Below are positions 26,700 through 34,900 of a DNA stretch of 64,000 nucleotides, piece by piece (the first letter of the stretch is position 1; each line of letters opens with the position of its first letter). The translations under genes and the position numbers were made by a program. Under the pieces are notes generated by a model. The model was not told where the DNA came from. It saw only the letters and a list, made by a program, of their open reading frames with translations, and ran no database searches. Origin of the DNA: Acidaminobacter sp. JC074 (lineage in GTDB: Bacteria; Bacillota; Clostridia; Peptostreptococcales; Acidaminobacteraceae); NCBI RefSeq assembly GCF_022496765.1, contig NZ_VANV01000004.1:62001-126000 (forward strand), read 5' to 3'.

Positions 26700-28437
26700 A
26701 ATCTCGTGGTATTTTAATGATAAACTGAGTCTTTTTATAGGACTCACTTTTTAATTGTATGGTCCCTTTTAACTTGTTAATTGCAATATTTCTTACAATG
26801 CTCAGTCCCAGTCCTGTATGTTCACTCATTGAATCGTGTTTGAAGAATGGCTCGAATATCCTTGCCTGGTGTTTCACTTCAATACCTCTGCCGTGATCTT
26901 CAATGATCAAATGTATAGAATCGCTTTCAAAACCAATAACCTTAATAGTATCGGTTTGAATATGACCATGTTCTATGGCATTTAATATTAAACTATTGAT
27001 AACTGTATCAATCCAAAGTCCAGCACAGTTGAGATAGATAGATGCATCTATGGCAACTTCTATCTTGTAGGCATCTGGAATAAGGTTTTGTACTTCCATT
27101 TGTTTGACAGACTTGTTGACGGCTGCAAGTAGTTGTATGTCATCTGTCTCATTGGTCATAAGAGTAGATTCTAATTTTTTAAACTGAGATAGTTTAGAGC
27201 CTATCAGTCTTAGATTATCTTCAGACTGATTCAAAAGCGTCATCAAATCAGAGCTTGTTTCTTCCAAAAGAGATTTACTGAGTTGTCTATTTTCATATTT
27301 ATAGATTAAGTTTTCAACTTTCTTTTTACTAAAACCAATATTGGTAATACTGGTACCTAGGGGCGAGCCTAACTGATGGGCGACACCAGATACCAGTTTA
27401 CCCAGTGAGGCATACATTTCTGACTGAACCAGTTTGTCTTGTGTATCAACAAGGTCCTTTAGAGATTTTTCTAAGGCTTTTGTTCTGTCCTGAACTCTCT
27501 GCTCAAGTTCTTCATTGACCTTTTTAAGTTCTTCAGTTCTGGCTTTTACAATTCTTCTTAGCAAGATAATGATGATAACCATAAATCCTGCAATTGAGAA
27601 GATGGCAATGCTTGCGATGTAGATGATTTGAATTCTGTCTCTATTAAGCCAGTCTTTGTACTCTGCCTGGAACCATTTTTCTTTAATGTTGGCATGTTCT
27701 TCTAAGGTAATGTTAGAGATGGCCTTATCAAGTATTTGAACAAACATAATAGAGTCTTTATTTACTGCAAACCTAAACTTGTAATCAAATTCTATCGATT
27801 CATAAACAATTAAGTGGTCCAGTTTATTCAAACTGATGTAGTAACTGGTTTGAGCTAAGTCACCGACAAATACATCAATTTGTCCAGATTTTAAAGCAAA
27901 CAAAGCTTCATTAATGGTTTCAAACTCAAGGTAGTTTGCATCGGGATAAACTATTTTAAAGTATTCACTGGCCGCATAATTTGTTATTAAGCCAAACATG
28001 TAATTGGATATATTTTCTTTATCAATCTCCGTATGATTTTGATTGTTGATAACCATAACATTGGGTGCATAAACAAAGGGCTCTGTAAAAACAAAATCTT
28101 TTTCACGTTGCTCGGTTTTGGTCATAAAAAGCATATGGTTTTCATTTAATTTTGCAGTTTCTAGTGCTTGAGTCCAAGTCTGGGTGTTGACAACTTCAAA
28201 TCTTATACTTAGTGTTTCTTCGATTAAATCAAGATAATCTTTAACCACACCTTTCATTAAGTCATAATCATCGATATATTCGTAAGGTGCAAAAGCAGGG
28301 TCCGGCACATGATAAATAACCGGGTTATCTTGCAACCAGGCTTTTTCTTCTTCAGTTAATTCAAATGTTTCCTGTGTACTGTTATTACAAGAGATTAATA
28401 GCATAAGCACACATACGATTACAAACAGTTTTTTCAT
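26698..28437 (-). CDS. Sensor histidine kinase with extracellular solute-binding domain
   Basis: 579 residues. It begins with a lipoprotein-like signal (LMLLISC at residues 14-20). A family-3 solute-binding domain follows to about residue 260, ending NIKEKWFQAEYKDW, then a membrane helix (IIYIASIAIFSIAGFMVIIIILL), a coiled coil, a phosphoacceptor region LGKLVSGVAHQLGSPLG, and an ATPase domain with N-box LILNAIEHG, IEDHGRGIE and HTGLGLSIV. The residue after the acceptor histidine is Q where most HisKA kinases have E. The start at 28437 follows AGGAG; an ATG 27 nt upstream lacks one. No response regulator is adjacent. The ligand is probably a small polar molecule such as an amino acid. Confidence 0.88.
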   Translation of the reverse strand: MKKLFVIVCVLMLLISCNNSTQETFELTEEEKAWLQDNPVIYHVPDPAFAPYEYIDDYDLMKGVVKDYLDLIEETLSIRFEVVNTQTWTQALETAKLNENHMLFMTKTEQREKDFVFTEPFVYAPNVMVINNQNHTEIDKENISNYMFGLITNYAASEYFKIVYPDANYLEFETINEALFALKSGQIDVFVGDLAQTSYYISLNKLDHLIVYESIEFDYKFRFAVNKDSIMFVQILDKAISNITLEEHANIKEKWFQAEYKDWLNRDRIQIIYIASIAIFSIAGFMVIIIILLRRIVKARTEELKKVNEELEQRVQDRTKALEKSLKDLVDTQDKLVQSEMYASLGKLVSGVAHQLGSPLGTSITNIGFSKKKVENLIYKYENRQLSKSLLEETSSDLMTLLNQSEDNLRLIGSKLSQFKKLESTLMTNETDDIQLLAAVNKSVKQMEVQNLIPDAYKIEVAIDASIYLNCAGLWIDTVINSLILNAIEHGHIQTDTIKVIGFESDSIHLIIEDHGRGIEVKHQARIFEPFFKHDSMSEHTGLGLSIVRNIAINKLKGTIQLKSESYKKTQFIIKIPRD

Positions 28438-28473
28438 AAGAACTCCTATTAATAAACTACCCAAAATTGAAAT

Positions 28474-28498
28474 AAAAAAACTTCGGTTTCCCGAAGTT
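28474..28498 (-). terminator. Terminator of the membrane-anchored unknown gene
   Basis: Stem AACTTCGG / CCGAAGTT (28479-28498) followed on the minus strand by seven T. It lies between two minus-strand genes, so the kinase gene must have its own start signal or depend on readthrough. Confidence 0.8.
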
Positions 28499-29015
28499 AT
28501 TTACGTTCTATGTTTTCAAATGTGATTAAAACATCATCAAAGGCTATTTTAAAGATGCCAGTTTGCTTTGGTACTATATGAATTAAGACATAGTCATCTA
28601 CCTCATAAAATGTAAAATCATCAGATTCTAGATTGGATTCTAGTGTGACTTGGTGATCAAGAACAATCAAACATTCCTTGTGGATTTTCCCCAAATCGAT
28701 GGTATCACCAGAAAACTCCTCATGTGTTAAAACATCATCTTTATAGAAAATATGAAGATAGTTCATATCTAGATCTTTGATTAAATGTGCTGTTGCCTTA
28801 ACTAAGTTTTCTGAAGTTTGTTCATAAGTGGATACCCTGTGTGAATAGTTGTTAAAATCATCTAGGTTATCCACAGTGATAGGATTGGATTCCTCTGTAA
28901 CGATGGTGTTGATACCTGATGTTTCAAACTCAATGACTTCATCAGAAACAAAGTTATAAAATAAAAAACCGACAAGTCCTAGAATGATGACCATTACTGC
29001 AATTAATATTCTCAT
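28497..29015 (-). CDS. Membrane-anchored protein of unknown function
   Basis: 172 residues. The N-terminal helix ILIAVMVIILGLVGFLFYNFV anchors the protein and the acidic remainder would be outside the cell. No family is recognised. It contains an unstructured-looking linker (TEESNPITVDNLDDFNNYS) and then a beta-rich part. It is upstream of the sensor kinase on the same strand but separated from it by a terminator. Ribosome site AGGAG is close to the ATG. Real coding status is supported by ribosome site, membrane anchor and the terminator positioned at its stop. Confidence 0.7.
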   Translation of the reverse strand: MRILIAVMVIILGLVGFLFYNFVSDEVIEFETSGINTIVTEESNPITVDNLDDFNNYSHRVSTYEQTSENLVKATAHLIKDLDMNYLHIFYKDDVLTHEEFSGDTIDLGKIHKECLIVLDHQVTLESNLESDDFTFYEVDDYVLIHIVPKQTGIFKIAFDDVLITFENIERK

Positions 29016-29167
29016 GATATTCTCCTTTTATCTTTTATATTATACCTTAGAAATTCAGAAATGAGAAGTTGTGCTATTTACAAAAAAAGGAATACAGGAT
29101 ATAATAACACAAACTGGCAAAATATAGAAAAACTATTTATGTATTGAGAAGTTAATAAGGAGCCAAA

Positions 29168-30433
29168 ATGAAAAAGGTAGCACTTGTATTGATTAGCTTG
29201 ACATTCTTGATTCAGACAGCCTATGGAATAAATTTTAGTGATGTGAATGATTCTGCATGGTATGCAGAGTGGGTAAAAGATACTGAAGAGTTAGGTTTTG
29301 TAGCAGGTTATACTGATGGAAGCTTTAGACCAATGGACAAGATAAAAAGAATTGAAGTTCTATCTATGACTTTAAAATCACTAGGCTATCAGATACCCAT
29401 ATCAAAAAATTACTGGGGTCAGAATATCATTGACAAGGCCCTTGAGTTAAATATCATAAGTGATCAACCCTTTGATTTGATGTATAGTGAGCCGGATGGT
29501 TTTATCACAAGACAGGAAACGGCTAGAGTCATTTATAATGCCTATCTAAAGAACAACAAGACACTAGACTTTGAATCTGAGTTAAGAACACAAATTAAGG
29601 TAAGTGACTTTGATCAAGTGGACGCTATCTACAAAGATGGTGTTATTGGCTTGATTGCCTCGGGTATTGTGGTTGGCTATGAAGATAAGACCTTTAAACC
29701 ACAAAATACGCTAACAAGAGCGGAAGCATGTGTTTTTATATCGAGACTTTCAAAGCCTGAGAAAAGACATCTGATAGATGAAGTGGGTGTATACAATTAT
29801 AAGTCTCAAAGTCAGGTTACAGGTGATTTTCAAGTCATGTATAATCCAGAAGACCAGGATATCATCAACCTTCTTATTCTTGTAGATCACTTAGAAAATA
29901 TGGATGCAGATAAGGGTTATGCTGAAATAGAAATGAAGGATGATTTTTTCCTTGATCTTTACTCAAGCCTAAGTGATTTTGAATATACAAAAACATCTCA
30001 AAGGGATACTTATAAAAGATGGTCTTTGAATCTTTTGAGACAAGAGCCAAAGAAAGGCCAAGACTGGATTGAGTTAATATCCTATAGACATGACAATCAG
30101 TTAGAACATAAAGAAACCATTGATGCTGTATTCAACTATCTATTTGCTGAAGACACCAGTAGACTATGGGATAAGTTTGTAGAACAATCAGACTTACCAA
30201 GAGAAAAAGATATAAGTCATACATATACTTGTGAATCATTTGGTAGACAAGTAAATATTATAGCAGATGAAGCTAAAGTAAGACTTTTGGTTTCAAGAAA
30301 AGAAGATGCACTTCCACTGATGTTATCTGAAGATGGTAATAGATTAATCATCAATTATACATCCACCTTATCAAACGGCGATAAGGCATTGTTGCAGAAA
30401 ACGGATGCTAGAGATAAGGATTCCACTCTCTGA
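29168..30433 (+). CDS. S-layer homology (SLH) protein, first paralogue
   Basis: 421 residues. A cleavable signal (to about residue 20, ...IQTAYG) is followed by three SLH motifs: FSDVNDSAWYAEWVK...GYTDGSFRP (about 23-75), YWGQNIIDKALELNI...FITRQETARVIYNAY (about 80-138), and GVIGLIASGIVVGYEDKTFKP...LTRAEACVFISRL (about 155-195). The SLH part would bind secondary cell-wall polymer. The C-terminal 220 residues form an unrecognised domain shared with the paralogue at 30766. Ribosome site AAGGAG precedes the ATG. Its stop TGA is in the same frame as the rhodanese gene 33 bp later. Confidence 0.88.
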   Translation: MKKVALVLISLTFLIQTAYGINFSDVNDSAWYAEWVKDTEELGFVAGYTDGSFRPMDKIKRIEVLSMTLKSLGYQIPISKNYWGQNIIDKALELNIISDQPFDLMYSEPDGFITRQETARVIYNAYLKNNKTLDFESELRTQIKVSDFDQVDAIYKDGVIGLIASGIVVGYEDKTFKPQNTLTRAEACVFISRLSKPEKRHLIDEVGVYNYKSQSQVTGDFQVMYNPEDQDIINLLILVDHLENMDADKGYAEIEMKDDFFLDLYSSLSDFEYTKTSQRDTYKRWSLNLLRQEPKKGQDWIELISYRHDNQLEHKETIDAVFNYLFAEDTSRLWDKFVEQSDLPREKDISHTYTCESFGRQVNIIADEAKVRLLVSRKEDALPLMLSEDGNRLIINYTSTLSNGDKALLQKTDARDKDSTL

Positions 30434-30466
30434 GGTGAACAAGTAGGAAGTAGTGGTGCTACTTAC

Positions 30467-30769
30467 ATGGATGTTTGTTGTAATGATATAGACAAGTTGA
30501 TTGAAGTAAGTAAAGATCTTGTGATTCTAGATGTTAGATCTAAAGAGGAGTTTAAAGAAAATCACTTGAGTCAGGCTATTAACATACCCGTTGATGAGTT
30601 AAAAGATAGGTATTTAGAACTTAGTGTAGACAAAGCAGTCCTGGTATATTGCAGCTTAGGTTACCGGTCTATAAGAGCAGCCAATATCTTAGTTGAAAAG
30701 GGCTTTAGTGTTTACAATATGAAAGACGGCTATGATCTTTATCTGAAAAATGAAGGGAGTACACAATGA
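30467..30769 (+). CDS. Single-domain rhodanese-like sulfurtransferase
   Basis: 100 residues, no signal peptide, probably cytosolic. The rhodanese fold is clear: VILDVRSKEEFKENHLSQAINIP, then the active-site loop LVYCSLGYRSIRAANIL with catalytic cysteine C63 or close by. Such proteins carry persulfide sulfur. The ATG is preceded by a small hairpin, AAGTAG / CTACTT, rather than a strong ribosome site. It is placed between two SLH genes and overlaps the second by 4 bp (ATGA), which is an odd setting for a cytosolic sulfur carrier. Confidence 0.88.
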   Translation: MDVCCNDIDKLIEVSKDLVILDVRSKEEFKENHLSQAINIPVDELKDRYLELSVDKAVLVYCSLGYRSIRAANILVEKGFSVYNMKDGYDLYLKNEGSTQ

Positions 30770-31944
30770 AGAAACTACTGCTAATTATGATGGTCTTATT
30801 GATATTAGTAAAACCTGTTTTTGCTGGAACAAAGTTTAAAGATGTAGACGCTGGCATGTGGTACTCTAAGTGGATAGAAACGATAGATGAACTGAAGATT
30901 ACTTCGGGCTATCCTGATGGTACATTTAGACCTGATAATCAGCTAAAAAGAATAGAACTTCTTTCATTTACCATGAAATCACTGGGGCATGACATTCAAA
31001 TAGCTGATGGATACTGGGGACAAAATATTATTGATAAAGCAGTTGAAGAAAATATCATTGATAGTGAAAGTTTAATGGTATCAGAACCTGATGGCTATAT
31101 CACGAGACAAGAAACTGCAAGTGTTATCTATAATGCCTATTTAAAAGAAGAGGCCCTATATAATTCAGACCAAAAACAACAAATTTTAGACATAGTCTCT
31201 GACATTGGCCATGTAAACGATGAGCACCTTCAAGGTGTTGTAGGTGTTATAGCATCAGGCATAGTTGAAGGCTATGACGATGGTTCATTTAAACCTACTA
31301 ACAACCTTACTAGAGCTGAAGCAGCAGTCTTTATTTCTAGACTAGCACTGCCAGAAAAAAGAAAGCAAATCACTCTAGAAATGGGTGTATTTGAATATAA
31401 AACAACAAGCGTAACAGCTGAAAGCTTTAAAGTATATTATCTACCCGAGCACCAAGATATCTACAATATGCTTACACTCATTGATGCCATTGAAAATGAA
31501 GATGTGGAAAATGGTTATGCATTAATTATGGAAGAAAACTTTGAATCCTTCCACGGTGTGAATCTATATGACAATATGTTCGATTTTGACTATGCACCAT
31601 TTACTCAAACACATTTATATAAAAGATGGGGATTAATTTTTAGAAAAGCCCCTCCACATGCAACTTATACAGATTGGATTGAAGTTCATGGTTGGGATGA
31701 TCCAAATCAATGGGAACACGAAAAGGTCTTAAAAGCTTTGTTTGCATACATGTTTGAAGATGATTCAGAACTGGTTTGGAACAAGTTTGTTGAGTTATCT
31801 CTTCAAGGAAGTTCAGGTGATGTTGAGTATATTGGTGTTCATAATGGGCGTGATGTTCGTATCGATACCAATGATGGTTCAATTACTCTTTATTCGACAA
31901 GAAAAACAGACATTTTGCTAGTTAACGCACTTTTATATAAATAG
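30766..31944 (+). CDS. SLH protein, second paralogue
   Basis: 392 residues: a signal peptide (ends ...LVKPVFAG), three SLH motifs to about residue 200 with the same wording as the 29168 product (YWGQNIIDKAVEENI, GYITRQETASVIYNAYLK, GVVGVIASGIVEGYDDGSFKP), and the same type of C-terminal domain (both start with GV(F/Y)-(E/N)-YK and contain LYKRW- or TYKRW-like segments and an (L/V)W(N/D)KFVE motif). The two genes are evidently a tandem duplication now split by the rhodanese gene. ATG 30766 overlaps the rhodanese stop. It is 8 bp before the giant exoprotein gene. Confidence 0.88.
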   Translation: MKKLLLIMMVLLILVKPVFAGTKFKDVDAGMWYSKWIETIDELKITSGYPDGTFRPDNQLKRIELLSFTMKSLGHDIQIADGYWGQNIIDKAVEENIIDSESLMVSEPDGYITRQETASVIYNAYLKEEALYNSDQKQQILDIVSDIGHVNDEHLQGVVGVIASGIVEGYDDGSFKPTNNLTRAEAAVFISRLALPEKRKQITLEMGVFEYKTTSVTAESFKVYYLPEHQDIYNMLTLIDAIENEDVENGYALIMEENFESFHGVNLYDNMFDFDYAPFTQTHLYKRWGLIFRKAPPHATYTDWIEVHGWDDPNQWEHEKVLKALFAYMFEDDSELVWNKFVELSLQGSSGDVEYIGVHNGRDVRIDTNDGSITLYSTRKTDILLVNALLYK

Positions 31945-31952
31945 GAGACTTT

Positions 31953-34900
31953 ATGAAAAAAATAATTGCATGGACGCTTTTATTTTCCTTGTTGCTTTTG
32001 AATATACCTATTCATGTGCCTTATGCAGAAGAAGTTAATGATAGTGTCCTATATAATGAGAGCTACATTGAAAGTGAGTATAAACAGAGTGATGAATACA
32101 AGGCAAAATACTATATCAATTATTATATTGATGGGAATGATGATAATGGTGATTTTGAACATAACTCGATTCCACACTATATCAACATTAACGATAAGAA
32201 ATTATATTTCAATGTGGAGCTGCACAAAGAAAAAGCTATACAGGTTTATGGTTACTATGGTTCTGTATTCTTGTTTGAAGGAAAAAATGATTTTAAAACT
32301 GAAACTAGAAATTCTAGTGGTATAGGTTACTATGAAAAAAACGATATTCGAGGAGAGTACAGGCATCATGGTTATGCTTTAAATGGCATTCTTTATTCTA
32401 ACGATGATTTTCCTAGAGATTCAGATTCAGGTAGATCTGTTTCAGAAAAAAAGTGGATTTATCATCATTGGGATGAAGTTTCAGGACAAGATGCGTCAAA
32501 AATAACACTAGATGCTACAAATGAAAAAAATCCAAAATATACACCATTAAGAAAACAGATAGATGATATGGTGGATGATGTTCTATTGTATTCTACATAT
32601 GAAGGATTAGATAAAAATAATCCAAAGTATAGTGACTACAGTGGTCAAGGAAAAGCTGTTGCAGATCATATGAACATCTATACAATCAACTCTACCCTTT
32701 ATAACGGAGAAGGTAAGATGTATCAGCGGAATGCTGGACGATTGTGGTATCAGATGTTTTCGACTGAGGTTGCTAAGGCTAAAGATAAGAAGAATCAGGC
32801 TGTTGTTGTAGAGATTCTAGATAAGGGTACTTATAAGATTGATGCTACTGGTCGTGTTGCGGTTTCTGTTAAAGTTATCGGTCAATATCTAGATTCTGAT
32901 ATTATTTCTGATTCCGATAAGGTGCTTTTTTATAATCAAGAGGAGTTAAAAAGAATTCATCTTAGTTTGGCAATAGGTAATAAGAGTGTCGTTTATTCAG
33001 GAAGACCGAATACTGTAGTAAATGGCAATACCGCATTAGAACATATTTTTGAACTTGAGATTGATAAAGACGATATTCAAGATGGTTTGGTTACAGCTAC
33101 AGGTAAATCGTATACTTCATTTTATGGTGCTAATAAATCAGAGGTTGTCAACGATGAGGTTTCAGCCTTAGACGTGGACACTGTAGGTGATGGCTTGAAA
33201 TCACTATTTGATGTAAAAGATGTTCAGTTGCTGCCTGACCCGAGTGATCCTTCTAAGACTTTGCCATTTACTGTGGACATGCTAGATTATAAGGATTATT
33301 CTACTGGCGATATTGAAACATATGAGATATTAGTTAAGACAGGTGATCTTTCAAGACAAGCAACCTATACTTATATTGGTCAGCCTATTGGGTTTGTAGA
33401 TGATTTGTATGACTTCATTACTGTAGACGATCATTATGAGTCGTATATAGTTTACCAGACTGTTAAAAACAGCAGGTCTTCAGATCGCTACTATGACGCC
33501 TTTTCCTTTAGAAAAGAAGTCAAGCAGGCCATTGAACTTGACTTTGACATACCCCACCATGTTATAGACATTGATCCCGTAGAGGCAAGTGATAATACCA
33601 ATTATGGTGGTCAGATAGTAAAATCAAAGTCTATAATTATTGACGGTGATGAGGTTGATTGGGATGATTTCTTTGATGGCAAGTTTTCATTTGGAGAGAC
33701 TCATAATAATTATATAGCTGATATTGTCATTAAAGTTGTAAATGATCAAGATGTAGAGAGCACCTTTAAAGAAGCTTTTAATGTGCATTCTTCTTTACCA
33801 AGGTCTAAACTGGTAGCAGAAGGCACTTTAAAGGAAAATCGTCTGGTAACTCTTTATAACAAGTCATCTGATGTTGAAGATCCCTTTGTTGCTGCAAAGT
33901 ATCCCAACTCTTATACAATTTCTTATACTTCAGTAGATGGATTAATGAATGATTGGAAAATGAAACCTGTGTCAGAAAATGAAATTGATATGATCTTTAA
34001 GAGTCCGGGTTTTTATAAGGCGACTATAGTTGCAAGTAATGATGCACGTTCTGAGTCTACATCAACGGATTATCATATCGGCATTGTACCTGACTATGAA
34101 CCCAATGTATATTTCAACATTTGGAACAATGTCTTAACTAGAAATGAAACCTTAAACATCACGTATTCTGCAGATAGTCTTGATGGTGATAGGATTTCAT
34201 TCAATCATTTTCAAGTTTACTTTGATGAGGATAACGATGGCATTGCAGAAAAGTTGATTCATGAATCTGAAGGGCAGTTAAATTTTTTTACACCGACAAT
34301 GTTAGGATTTTACAAAATTGTTAATAATGTCAGTGAATCCTATGGAGAGGCAACCATTGAAGCCTTTCTTACAGAAGAAGATAAAAGGACAAAGAAGGTT
34401 GAAAGAGTTTTTTATGTTGATAATCTAAGACCTCTTGTAGAAATTGACCTTGATATACCCGAAAGTTTTCAAAAGGTTGATATGTATATCATGTCTGATG
34501 AGAACTTAGGTGATGGAGATATTTCAGAGCTTAGAGAAAGTCGTGTGGATTATAACAATGACCTTCGTCTTTATGGCTTAGACGTTAAGGCGGACTATAG
34601 AGACTTGAAGACTTATGTACAATCTCAGCAAATTGATACTTCTGATTATAGTGGCGATACCTATCCTTCAGCCACCTTGACTTATTCATCTTCTGGATTC
34701 ATAGGTGTTCTTTCAAGATACAATGTGATTAATAACTCTTATGAAGACTATTATACAACCGAGGAATCTTACGAATCCTGTAAAACAGTGAATGTTTTTA
34801 ATGGCTATGTCAATTGTGACTCTGCTTGTCTTAGGGCATGTAATGGGATAGGAAACCAGTCTGGCTGCAATTCTGGCTGCTGTGATAAAGATTATAGGCA

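Noticed and set aside
30431-30470. TGA plus downstream hairpin with GGTG loop as a selenocysteine insertion site
   Set aside because: The readthrough product would put Sec between an SLH C-terminal domain and a linker, which matches no known selenoprotein, and the paralogue ends at a similar place.
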